From: Dromaius novaehollandiae
Taxonomy: Eukaryota; Chordata; Aves; Casuariiformes; Dromaiidae
Assembly (NCBI RefSeq): GCF_036370855.1
Contig: NC_088113.1
Coordinates: 14,776,501 to 14,840,500, forward strand
Reading direction: 5' to 3'
DNA: 64,000 nt
The notes under the pieces were generated by a model that searched no databases, was not told the origin of the DNA, and worked only from the letters and a program-made list of their open reading frames with translations. The position numbers were made by a program, and so were the translations under genes. Positions 53,100 through 63,441 of the stretch are shown in pieces (within the stretch, counting starts at the first letter, position 1; every line of letters begins with the position of its first letter).

Positions 53100-53648
53100 G
53101 ACAGTATGTAAGTCTTTATTTAAGGAGTCAAGTGCTCACATATAAGACAAAGGAGTAATAGAGACAAAACGCACGCATCATTTTAAATCTCTTAGAAATG
53201 CATTCACCTCACTCAGTTTCAGATTACACCACAGTTGTGATACCCTTAGCAGTCCAATAAGTTAGGAGGCAGGTATCTCTGGGATTTGTTATTGCACAGT
53301 TCAGTAAGCTAGAACCACAACTGCCTCTTACTATTGGAAGAAGGAACCAATAATTAAGACAGACCACATAAGGGCCTTCAACAGCTTAATATTTAGCTTT
53401 ACCCTTTATCAACATACCTGGCCCACATGTAATTGTATTTCAAGTATATTAAGTATTCCACAACCTCCAGCTAAAAATTCAGACAATTTTACATTGCTAT
53501 TGGAGTTTAAAATGACAACCAGCTCAAAGACTTACTCTCCTTCAACCACCCTTGGATTCCAAGGCCTGCTCTCTCCCTTGTAAGCTTTACAGTAGTCACA
53601 TTACAAGACTTCCCTCTTGTTGATCCAATACAGTTACCCCTGTTAAGA
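53100..53648 (-). other. AURKA: AURKA 3' UTR and candidate poly(A) signal
   Basis: The stop codon is TAG at 53651-53649. On the minus strand the first AATAAA downstream is at 53120-53115 (TTTATT on plus), giving a 3' UTR of about 550 nt. The predicted AURKA and FAM210B ends leave roughly 0.9 kb between the two convergent transcripts. Confidence 0.55.
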
Positions 53649-56600
53649 CTATGTTCTCGATGTGGCAGCAACATCACTCTTTCTGCTGTTGGGCATCTTT
53701 GTAGAGTTTGCTGTAAGCCAGGAATGAACAAGTACATCCTTCAGGGGCAGCCGATGGAATGGGTTATGCTTTAGAAGCTTTGAAATTAAGTCTCTTGCAC
53801 CTTCTGTTACAAATGGAGGAAATTTGAATTCCACCTAAGAAAAGGAAATGACACTAAAGATGCAGCATTTCTTTGGTAAAGACTAGAGAACTGAAGGGCT
53901 ATACCATCCCAAGTACAACTAGGAAGAAAAAGTTCCATCTGTCTTGTGGACTATGCACTTTAAACCTACTGAGATAAGGTAACTTTGGCATTAATCTTGA
54001 GAAAGCTTAACTTCCACAAGCACCAGAAAGCTTGCTAGTGTGCATGTACTTTTAAACACAAGACTAGTTTGCTGGAGCCTTTCTATAATATGGAACAAGA
54101 GAATTAAAGCTTGCATTTTTTAGTAACAGCCCAAGTATTAAATATTCATTTTATAAACCAAAAAAGGAAAGAGGTAGAAAGCCTACATGGAGAAGACTAA
54201 CTGCTTTATGAAAGAGATAGGAGTTCTGATGCAGGTAGAAACAAAGTGGAACCAGGGAAGTCAGCAAGGTAACTTGAGGTCTTTTACAGTCATTCCATAG
54301 AGCAACTAAAGACAGTTTTAGGGATTTAGTCTTGTCATTATCTCATTAAGGCATGCTACAATTCTAGTTAAATGACCATTTGTTAAGCTTGAATAATGCA
54401 AGAGTGCTGAAGGGCCACAAAACTCAGCCAGTTCAAGTAAGTGATGGCACATACCTTGGAAATAGCTCTGTAGGTTTCCTGGTATGTGTCTGCTTCAAAA
54501 GGTGGTTTCCCTACTAGGAATTCATAGCATAGAACCCCCAAGCTCCAAATATCCACCTTTTCATCATGCGTTCTTCCCTCGATCATTTCAGGAGGCAGAT
54601 AGTCAAGCGTCCCACAGAGAGTTGTTCTCCTGAAGAAGAATGTATGTTTCAGCTTGTCATCATTTATTCTTTATGGCAACTAGGATCTGTTTCAAGAGCC
54701 AGATAGAAGCTAATGCTGGCAGCCACCTGTACTTCTGTGCAGTACACTCTGAATAGATGCAGCACCACCATAATATCTGATAAAGAAATCCCAGCAGTAA
54801 CTTCTCCTTTAAACAAACAGCCACATCCCAGGCACTGCAGTCACACGCCTACACTTCTCTTTTCATCTCACTGGCTAGGTGAGATACAGTCTTCCTTTAT
54901 GTCAGATGCAGTTCAGACTATCTTTGAGGAATAATCCTAGATATATTGCTAGGGTCCAAGTTCTTTACTGCAGTGGCCCTGTTTTAGAAATTAAAGGATG
55001 GGAGTTTTCCAGTAGTTATAGAAGTTCACATTTACCTCTCTTCCACAAAGATAGATGTGACAAGAAAGCTGGTGTTTTCACCACAGAAATATTTCACTGT
55101 ATAAGGTTTTTGTGCATTACATTCTTACCTAGAAGATGGAGCATGCACTGACCATCCAAAGTCAGCAATTTTTAATTCTCCATTTGAGCCAAGCAGCAAG
55201 TTTTCTGGTTTGATGTCTCTGTGAATCACATTCTTTGAATGACAGTATGATAGGGCATCTGCTAGTTCTGTGATGTACTGTATTTAAAAAGAAAGCAAAT
55301 TTTCAAGTACAAAGGCACTGTTACTCTAGCTATGCTGTAGCCAACAAAGCATTTTCTACATATTATATAATTGGTACTATTAATTTAAGTTAGAGTAATT
55401 ATCTTAGGCCCTTGAAGTCTAACAAGACAGCATCCACTTGAAGTGACCAAGCACTTGAAGCACTAGGCAACACTGAACATTTAGTTATGTTAGTGCTGCA
55501 CAGTAATTTGTCTTTCCAATTTGTTCCTAAATATTAATTTGCTCATGCACTTGTAATATATCTAGGGAATCTCAGCTTCATACAACTAAGGACAGAATTC
55601 CATCCAAAGAGCTAGCCTATGCTGCAGGTATTCCAAACACAAAGAGCAGATGTTCAAGAAGCTAGAACAACCTACAGTAGCAGTTCTTTGCTCATCAAAC
55701 TTGGTAAGCTTCTGAAGCTCTTTGTAGACTTCTCCACGAGGAGCATACTCTAGAATAAGGTAGACTCTTGTAACATCATGGAAGTAGCCGTATAGTCTGA
55801 GAATGTTGGGATGCCTGCAAGAAGATACAAATATTCCTCTGAACAAAGTATGTTTATTACTTGATTCTTAGTTATAGGAGACAGTAAAGTGTTTTTTCTT
55901 TAAGTTTCACTGTGAGAAATAATTCACATTAGTGCGTACGCTCAGCAGTTTTGCTGTGCATACTGTGAGCTGGCAAGCTAGTGAACTTGCCCTTTCCTGC
56001 TTCCCCCACTTTGAAGGAAGGTCAGCATTGGTCTTCAGTATCTTGCAAGTATTCCTCAGCAATCTAGGGCTTTTTGCCACGCTCTATGGTCAGGTGTTTA
56101 TGCTTTACTCTACTGCTAAACATGGGAAACAGACCCAGCACTGTGGGGGCCCTAGCATCTGTGTTCAGTGGAAGCATGAATTATTTCAGCTCACATATCT
56201 GTTATGAGAGCTTTAATAGCAGGTAAATGCTATTTATCATAGGAACAGTTTAGGCTCCCACATGGCAAGAGGCTGACCAAGAGTTAAGCTAATTCATATC
56301 TTGAGCATATCTTTCTACATCACCTGGAAAAGTAGATTACCACTTAGGAAGTGCCTATTCCCATTGTTTTTGAATTTAAGTTAAAAAGCTTTAAATGATT
56401 TTTGTTCACAAATTGGAACACTCAATTTGTTCAGCAAATTAGGCTTATTTTCTAGGAAGCCAAATACTAGAATTAAGCTTGACTCCTGAGAAGTTGCAGG
56501 GTTACCCATATAAATGCAACAGGAATAGCAATAAGGAAGATTTTATTACTATGGTTGCTTCATAGCAAACTAGACAAGGTAGGATTTACATGCTTGTGCA

Positions 56601-59600
56601 GAAAGGCAAGAATCTGAACTAGCAATTTAAAGGTTTGTTTTTGTTAAATAGCCCTTTTCATAGCAAACTAGACAAGGTAGGATTTACATGCTTGTGCAGA
56701 AAGGCAAGAATCTGAACTAGCAATTTAAAGGTTTGTTTTTGTTAAATAGCCCTTGTCTTCAAAAGGTCCCTGTTACTAGAAACAAACTTATTTGATGTTT
56801 TTTCTTTGGGCATAAGCTAGGCAAACAATGTTATTGTTTAGTAAACTTTACCTAAGATGAGACTGTATTTCAACTTCTCTTCGTAGCTGATGTTCTACTC
56901 CAGCTTCCTCCAATTGTGTTTTAAATAGCACTTTCAGTGCAAGAATAAATTTACTCTGCTTTTCACGTGCCAGGTATACATTTCCAAATTTTCCTTTCCC
57001 CAGAGGTCGACCAATTTCAAAGTCATCAAGAGACCACTGCCTTCTGCAAAGAGATATACCATTAGAGTATCAAAAGCCACACAAAGTATCCAGCTGTATT
57101 CTGAGTTTACATTAATAGCATTCCTGTTCAATAGGATACTTCCTGACCTGAGCTAGATTTTAGTCTTTAAGAGAACACCACCAAGAGGACAAAACATGCA
57201 TTGAGACTTTGGAAGAGAAGCCTGAAAGCTGATCTCTTCCTTTCCAAAGCTTACATGTGGAGATGCTAACATCAGCCACCTACTGCAAAAATGCAGGACT
57301 GCATGTACCAGACCAGACACAGTTAATACACATGCACTTACTAGTGCATGTCAGAACTGTGTTTTACAGCTAGCCATACTCAGAGTCTAATTCATCTCTA
57401 ATCAGATTCCAACCTCTTGCACATATGAAGGAGGCATTTTTTTCAAACGTACATCTTGTGACTAGAATAGTGTTTATCAGAGTTCTCTCATGGGAAGAGC
57501 CATTACTTACTTAGCAAAAAGCCTAAGTTGCAGAAAGTTCCAGCTCCTGAGGATTTTCAGGTCAAAGTAAGCTTTCTGCAAGTTTCATTAAGCAAGCTTT
57601 GAAGTGTTGGAACACTGTTCTCAACAATCAAAGGACTTAACTACAACTTAACTACAGCTAACTTGCTTAGTTGCAGCATGTAGTCCTAGAAGTTAAGAGA
57701 AAGCCTAATTCAATGGGGCTCTGTTAGCTAGAACACTTAGATACACAGCAACTTACTTTTTTGTCTCTTCATTTTTCTTTTTAGTAGTCTCTTCATTTTT
57801 CTGTTTAGATGTGCTTTCTGCTTCAGGATTTTTTGCTATATATAAATAAGGGGAAACTTATGAACCAAATCCATGAGCACAGTACTCATGCATGTGGGGA
57901 ACAAGTATCATCTCAGTGTAGTATCAGCACCAATTCTTAGATGGCATCCAGTGTTATTAAAAAAATTAAATTTACTATTGCAAGACAGCACAGCAGTTGA
58001 GTTATCACTGCTATCAAGATGCAATTCCAAGAAAGCTTTTTTTAAATTAAGAGAAACATTTAGAAGCTTCCCCCCTCCCCACCACCATCAATATAGCACT
58101 CTAGTATTCATGCTAATCTCTTTGGTACACAGGATTATGATGAACTCACACTAATTTCTTTAATTCATAATTGACTAATAAGTATCTGGAAGACTTTCAA
58201 GAGAAAGAAACACCCATATTGGCTCTAAACACACAATCCTGGCAACAGAAGGAAAGTGCAGTAACATCCAAGATCAACCGTTACAATTCTGTTTCTGGAT
58301 GCAGCCAGATATTTCTGTACAGAACTCCCACATATCATTAAGATCAACTTCAGAATTTTTGCACTGTATTCCACTTCATAGACTAGAAGAATCCCAAGTG
58401 TCGCAACTATTTAAAAACCATATACATCTTCATAATTACCAGATACTGGAGCCTGCTGAGGTTTTTCATTGTTCTTGCTTGGAACCTGAGGCCTTGCAGT
58501 TGGTTGGACCAGAGATTTTGGTCGAGGCTGCTGCACTATCTGGTTGTTAGACAGTTTTTGGTTTGACAGTGCAGATTTTTGTGGCTGTACAGGAACTCGC
58601 TGGGCCAAGTTTGAAGGACACAGAACACGTTGTGCTTGAACTCCACTGCTTAGTAACCGGCTCTGAGCAGAATGCTGAGGCACAGGGACACGTTTCGGGC
58701 CATCCCCAATGGGATTTACAGCCTTCAAAAAGAAAACATGATGTTTTAATTATAGAATAGCACACTGCAACCTTTATGGCCCCAATCAATAGACATTGAT
58801 ATGGATTGAGTGTGGGAAGAAGGGAATATAGCACGCTAATGAGAAGTGCTAGGAGATTCTGATCTCATGCTTTAAGGATGAAGTTGATTCATAGAATACT
58901 CCGCTGACACTTTCTTGTTGACAGCTCATTCACTTATAGCTAGTGGAAAATCTTGAAATAAATCTGAAGAGAATCAGTTAACAGTAATAAGACTGACAGA
59001 CCCCTGCTTCAAAATCTTATCACTTGCCTACCCTGCTTTCTTTTGAGTCATTGCTTCCTTGAATGCTATGCATCTTAATTTGCCTTGCTCAACATAAGAG
59101 GAGTTCAGCAGAACAAAGTGAATTTATTTTGTAACTTTTAGTTAACTGCTTTTAATCTTTTGTTTCTAATCAGTGAAAGCTAGAGGCAGTTAAGGCTTTC
59201 ATACTTAAGTTCTCTGCTGTTCTAGGATACATTGCCTAAAATTCAGTTCAAACATTGATAATTAGCATCTCACATTTATTTTGACCTTCTAATGATACCT
59301 ATGTAGTAGCTTATACTTCTTCCTTCCCCTATGCATTACTTAGTATTCCAGTTCAATTCACTGAAAATGTATTGACAGCTTGGTTTAAAAAACACATATA
59401 TATACATACATGTGTGTATATATATATATATATTAGTTTTACTTATGCTAATTCTAAAGCCTTATCAAGAATTTTTTTTGTTTCTAAATTAAAAGAATGG
59501 GAAAGTATTTGTGCATCTGTAAGCAAGAATTATTCAGTCAGGGTTATCTTGAGCACTCTTCACATAGATATACCAGTAGCAACATTGACACAGTACTTGC

Positions 59601-59992
59601 TTTTGGAAGCCGTATCTGGAATAAGTTACCCGCATACACTTGCTGTCCAATTAAAGGCTATTAGATTATATGCAAGATACAAGAAGGATTTCTGAATTAG
59701 AGAATGACATATCAATACTAACAAGAAGGCAAACAAGCCTTGGGCAACGTTCTCTCCAAAAGAAAGACTGAAAGATAAGGTTGGGAATTGTTTCCTGTGA
59801 GCAGGAAACACTACTTCAAGATGAGTTTCCCATTTTTGCTATTTAGAACAGTTACCAATAATCACTGTGAACAGTTTTAAGTCTATAGCTCTTGTACAAT
59901 CACAGAAAATAAGACAATCAACCTGGCAAGCTATTTACCTTGGTAGCATGGTTATGGTGTCCAGAATGGTTCTCTTTGGTCTTCTTGTCCAT
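53649..59992 (-). CDS. AURKA: AURKA, Aurora kinase A (eight coding exons)
   Basis: Coding exons on the minus strand, in order: 59992-59939, 58722-58440, 57835-57757, 57043-56852, 55814-55676, 55277-55129, 54629-54455 and 53834-53649. All have GT-AG junctions and the joined length is 1257 nt, or 418 residues (human 403). The N-terminal part has a KEN motif (residues 6-8) and the A-box-like QRVLCPSN (49-56). The Ser/Thr kinase domain starts at about Phe147 with glycine loop [12 protein letters not shown], Lys176 of the LALK motif, HRD Asp270, DFG Asp288 and activation-loop RRTTLCGT with Thr302, equivalent to human Thr288. The C-terminal RLPL (385-388) keeps the RxxL destruction-box pattern. This mitotic Ser/Thr kinase acts at centrosomes and spindle poles with TPX2. 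The 14-residue offset from human lies entirely before the kinase domain, and part comes from an 8-codon tandem duplication in the third coding exon. The start has A at -3 and G at +4. It is convergent with FAM210B and head-to-head with CSTF1. Confidence 0.97.
56559..56754. repeat. Exact 98-bp tandem duplication in an AURKA intron
   Basis: The 98 bp at 56559-56656 (starting TTCATAGCAAACTAGACAAG and ending AAATAGCCCTT) are repeated without a single difference at 56657-56754. It lies in the intron between the exons 57043-56852 and 55814-55676 and about 100 bp downstream, in transcript direction, of the former's donor. Perfect identity means a very recent duplication or an assembly artefact. Confidence 0.95.
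57763..57810 (-). repeat. AURKA: In-frame 24-bp tandem duplication in an AURKA coding exon
   Basis: On plus the string GTCTCTTCATTTTTCT occurs at 57763 and again at 57787, a 24-bp period. On the coding strand this gives KNEETTKK followed by KNEETKK (about residues 125-139), where human Aurora-A has a single KNEESKK. The duplicated segment lies in the flexible Lys/Glu-rich linker just before the kinase domain. Confidence 0.85.
59393..59433. repeat. (TA)n/(TG)n microsatellite in an AURKA intron
   Basis: Alternating purine-pyrimidine DNA (CATATATATA, CATACATGTGTG, then TATATA to 59,433) in the intron between 59939 and 58722. Confidence 0.9.
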
Positions 59993-59997
59993 AATGT
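59993..59997 (-). other. AURKA: AURKA 5' UTR part of the first coding exon (splice acceptor)
   Basis: On the minus strand a pyrimidine-rich tract ending in CTCAG (AG at 59999-59998) precedes ACATT and then the ATG at 59992. The start exon therefore appears to be spliced to an upstream noncoding exon, leaving only 5 nt of leader here. A noncoding first exon is also the arrangement in human AURKA. Confidence 0.7.
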
Positions 59998-60281
59998 CTG
60001 AGGAGAAGGGCACATATAGATCAGCTTATACGTGAGGCACAGTTAACACAAGTCAGCTCCTCAGACAACACTGCGTCTCGGATCTTCCCCTCCGAGGCTC
60101 GCCGCCTGCACCCCTCCGCGCAGGCCGGGCCTGCGCTCCCACACAGCAGCACCCTTGCCCCCAGCTCCCAGCCTGCCTCCCGCCGGCCGGGCCGGGTCCT
60201 GGAAGTATGTCCCGCAGGCGCGGCCCTCCATGACACAGCCCCAGGCCCCATCCCCGCCGCAGCGCCCGGGCGCCCGCTCAC

Positions 60282-60320
60282 CCCCGGCCTCAGCTCCCTC
60301 CGGCCGCCAACGCTGTTTGA
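60282..60320 (-). other. AURKA: Probable noncoding first exon of AURKA (5' boundary uncertain)
   Basis: On the minus strand a good donor, GTGAGC, begins at 60281 after the G-rich end GGCCGGGG, so the exon would end at 60282. Its 5' limit is inferred from a TATA-like TATTTAA (minus strand, near 60344-60338) and the CCAAT array upstream, which put the start near 60,310-60,320. A transcript is needed to fix it. Confidence 0.45.
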
Positions 60321-60436
60321 ATTCAAACCGCCCTCCCTTAAATACCCTTTAAACTACCGCCTCTTTCCATTGGCCCGTCTCCCGCCGTCCGCGCCCGCTG
60401 ATTGGCTCCTTTTCAACCGACCCGCCCGTCCATTGG
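60315..60436 (-). promoter_or_regulatory. AURKA: AURKA proximal promoter: three CCAAT boxes plus CHR/CDE-like elements
   Basis: Read on the minus strand, CCAAT boxes lie at 60436-60432, 60405-60401 and 60373-60369, spaced 31 and 32 bp, close to three helical turns each. Downstream are a CDE-like GGCGG (60361-60357) followed after 3 nt by TTTAAA (60353-60348), a TATA-like TATTTAA, and GGGCGG directly abutting TTTGAA inside the 14-bp perfect palindrome GTTTGAATTCAAAC (60315-60328). TTTGAA and TTTAAA are known CHR core variants. Regularly spaced NF-Y boxes upstream of a CHR are characteristic of G2/M genes repressed by DREAM and activated by B-MYB/FOXM1, and human AURKA is known to use a CDE/CHR. 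The canonical CDE-CHR spacer is 4 nt, so the 3-nt and 0-nt spacings here are atypical. Confidence 0.75.
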
Positions 60437-60492
60437 CTCGCTAAACTCTCCGCTCGTTGCGAGGCTGCGCCTCGTTGTGGTGAGCCCCTGGG

Positions 60493-60502
60493 GCGCATGC
60501 GC
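60493..60502. promoter_or_regulatory. Perfect palindromic NRF1-type site
   Basis: GCGCATGCGC is a perfect match to the NRF1 consensus palindrome. It lies about 60 bp beyond the distal AURKA CCAAT box, in the CpG-dense stretch between AURKA and CSTF1, so it could serve either direction. A plus-strand CCAAT follows at 60533-60537. Confidence 0.5.
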
Positions 60503-61542
60503 AACGGCGGCCTGCTGCGTATCCCGCGTACGGCCAATGCGCCCGCCCCCAGGGCGGTGTTTGCGCTACATGCGTACTTTACGTACCGTCTCTCCGCCGC
60601 TGCCTCCTTCCGTACTCCAACTGCGTGGATCGACGCCCCGTTTACACACTTTTCTCCGCAAAGTCTCTGCTTGGCCGGGTCTTCCGTTACGCAAATCGCG
60701 TATGTCCAGACCACCCACCTGTGGCAACGCTACAACTACCATCCCTTCCTCACAGCCATTGAGGCCTCAGAGCGTGCAGCCGGCTGTGGGGGGAAGGGCT
60801 TCAGGTTAGTCCTGCATCCTGTGAGGCACGAACCCGCTTCCCTCGCCTCCTCCACACACACCCTCCGCCTCGGGCTGAGGGAGAGGCTGTACTGCCACCT
60901 CGCGTGAAGCCGAGCGCGAGTGGGGCTCGGGGCCATTGTGTCCTGCCAGCGAGGTAGGTGCCACGGGTGGCAGCTCCCCAGCCCGGAGGACCCGCAGGAC
61001 AGGCAGAGGGGCGAAGCAGGCCTCTGCCTCACGCTGCCCGGACGTGCAGCCCAGGGCAGCGCTCCACGTGCCGTGAGCCCTTAAGCGCGAAGGGGACACC
61101 CGCCGCCACACAGCCCGCAAGGGGACGCCTGGCCAGAGGTACTTTCACCAGCCCGCGGACACGTGTGAGGGGGACAAGCAGACCGCCGCGTTACACCTGT
61201 GGTGCCGTGCAGTTGCTGGCAGCTTCCAAAGCCTGACAGGTATTTGAAGAGACACAGAGTGGCAGTGGAGGATCTGTGCAGTCTGTGAGGACAAGCGTAA
61301 CAGGAGCTCGGGGCGGTTGTGTTGTCTCAGAGGCCAGCTGCCTAAGTGGTCCCACTCACACCTGTGAGGAGGACCCAGGCCACTGAGTGGCAAGCGACAG
61401 CCAAAACTAGGTTGAGTACTTTGAGCCTCTGAAGAAGTGTGATTGAAGGCAATTCTTACTGGCTCTGCAGTGTTGAAAACAAGTGCAAAAGCAAGTCTGG
61501 TGTGTCGGCTTTTACAAGTGATACAGGATAGGTAAAAAGAAG

Positions 61543-61905
61543 ATGTCAGGTCGTCGTGTCGCTGCAGCATGTGATAGACGACAGCTCCCGCGGGGCATGG
61601 GTAGCATGGCATCCCCCCTCCTTGACCCGCGTCCACTTCGACTACCGTTTCTTGAGGCTGACGTGAGTAGGACTTTTGGGAGGGTGGTGTTTGTACTCTT
61701 GGGACAGGCTCTGAGCCTGCTCAGAGCCCGTGAAGTGCGACAGTGTGAGGTGCTTGTTACTGTGCTGCCTAAGTTGTCAGACTCATCAGAGAGGCCTGCA
61801 GCACAGAGCAGCAATGCCAGGAACTTTGTTATTTTAGCCCCTGTGAATGTCCCCGTGCTTGGGATACTGGTGTCCCAGCAGAAGCAGCGTTTCAAAGCGC
61901 TATAG
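61543..61905 (+). other. 120-codon open frame between AURKA and CSTF1, unassigned
   Basis: The frame starts MSGRRVAAACDRRQL and ends KQRFKAL. A donor-like GTGAGT sits inside it at 61663. The opposite strand is also open for 127 codons over 61512-61895. No domain is recognised and no homologous gene is known to me between these two promoters. Confidence 0.12.
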
Positions 61906-62089
61906 CTGAGACACTAAAGAATCCTGGCCCCGGGTCTGCCGAGATGAGTCACCCTCCTGCTAAGACCGCGCTGAGCTCCCGTGGGCTCCCCCACGCAGGT
62001 CACCTGGGCTGCCCGGTCACCTAGGCCTGCCTCCCGCATCCCACCCCGGAACGCCGCCGCGCCTTCTCCAGCCGGGGCGCTGCCCTCCC

Positions 62090-62491
62090 CGGGGCGGGTC
62101 GCGCTCGACGCCGCGGAGGGGTCCGGCCGCTCGCCCGGCCAAGCCGTGCCCCCCGCCCGCCTTATCGCTGCCCCCCATTTCCCCCCCCCCGCCACCCCCC
62201 CCCCTCCGGGCGGTCGGGGCGCGCTTGGCGCGTCACCGCTCACGTGACGGAGGGACCTGCCAGTGCCCGGGCGCGCGCGTGGTGTCACTGTCATGTGATG
62301 CTGCAATTCTCTCCTTCAAGAGTCGCCTCCAATCGATTTGCGGGCGCTCGATGCAGCAGCCTTCGCGGAGGAGCATTCTTCGGTCTCGGCCGCCGCCGCC
62401 ACCTCCTCCCCTGCCGCCGCCGCCAATCGATGCGCTCAGGGCTCCGGTCGCCATTTTAGGGGGAGAGCGAGGGAGGCAGAAGGAAGGGTCG
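62090..62491 (+). promoter_or_regulatory. CSTF1: CSTF1 promoter and probable noncoding first exon
   Basis: Just upstream of the inferred start are a palindromic E-box TCACGTGA (62240-62247, USF/TFE type), two identical CCAATCGAT motifs (62329-62337 and 62423-62431, 94 bp apart) and GCCATTTT near 62,450, which fits the YY1 site often found at ubiquitous gene starts. A donor GTAGGT begins at 62492 after GGGTCG, so the noncoding exon probably ends at 62491 and is spliced to 63235. The exact start site is not visible. Confidence 0.55.
62171..62204 (-). other. G-quadruplex-prone G-runs (minus strand) upstream of CSTF1
   Basis: The plus strand carries C-runs of 6 (62171-62176), 10 (62181-62190) and 10 (62195-62204) separated by 3-4 nt. 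On the minus strand this is three long G tracts, enough for four or more GGG runs with short loops. It sits 40 bp before the TCACGTGA box. Confidence 0.7.
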
Positions 62492-63192
62492 GTAGGTACC
62501 GGCGCTGCGGTGAGCGCTCCCTTGCTCTCGTCTCCGCTGCCTTGGCGAGTTCCGCCCTCTGCAGCTCCCGCCCGAAGCTGCTTGTCCGCCCCCGGTGTCG
62601 GAAGTCTGCTCTCTGTGACCGCTGTGCTCCGGCTGAGCACTTTCCCCGCCCTCATTCAGTCCCTTTCCCCCACGCCCCCTCCCTGTCTGGTTATTGGTCC
62701 CCGAAACTGGTTATTGGTCTTATTACTCGGGGCTGGGAGAGGGTGTAGGGGACGAAGAGGAGCATGTGCTGGGTGGGAAGAGGTGTGGAGAGGACTTGAG
62801 AGCTTCGGATGAAAGGGAGGGAACGGTCTGGGGCTGTGGGAGGGTGGTTAGCGTTTTGACTTCCCTGCACGTTTTCTGTTAATCGCCTTCCTGGCTCTGC
62901 GTGCCCGGGTCCACCTGTCTGCTGGCACTAGCATGGCTAAATGAAAGATACTGACGGAATAATTTTGCTAAGTAATTCTGCCTTTTTTCACTGCATAGTT
63001 TTCTTTATTGCTCCTTAATATGGTTCTCATTCTATTTAATGGCAGTATTTTCATTTCTGTAGCAAACAAGTGCAACAGGTTTCTCTCATTTTATAGTGTT
63101 TTTCGTTTCTCTGTTGAATACTGATAGTATTAACTATGGTCTTATACTCTGAAGTTCAGCAGAAGGTGCTTTATTACAGTTGTTATATGTAA

Positions 63193-63441
<249 letters not shown>

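Larger units (their letters stand above)
60050..62850. other. Broad GC-rich, CpG-dense AURKA-CSTF1 intergenic region
   Basis: CpG-rich DNA covers the AURKA first exon and promoter (about 60,050-60,660), continues less densely through 60,660-61,900, and peaks again at 61,960-62,700 around the CSTF1 start. I recognise no protein in the middle part. Frames are open on both strands there (for example 61543-61905 plus and 61512-61895 minus), with a donor-like GTGAGT at 61663. The layout suggests two separate head-to-head promoters about 2 kb apart. Confidence 0.6.
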
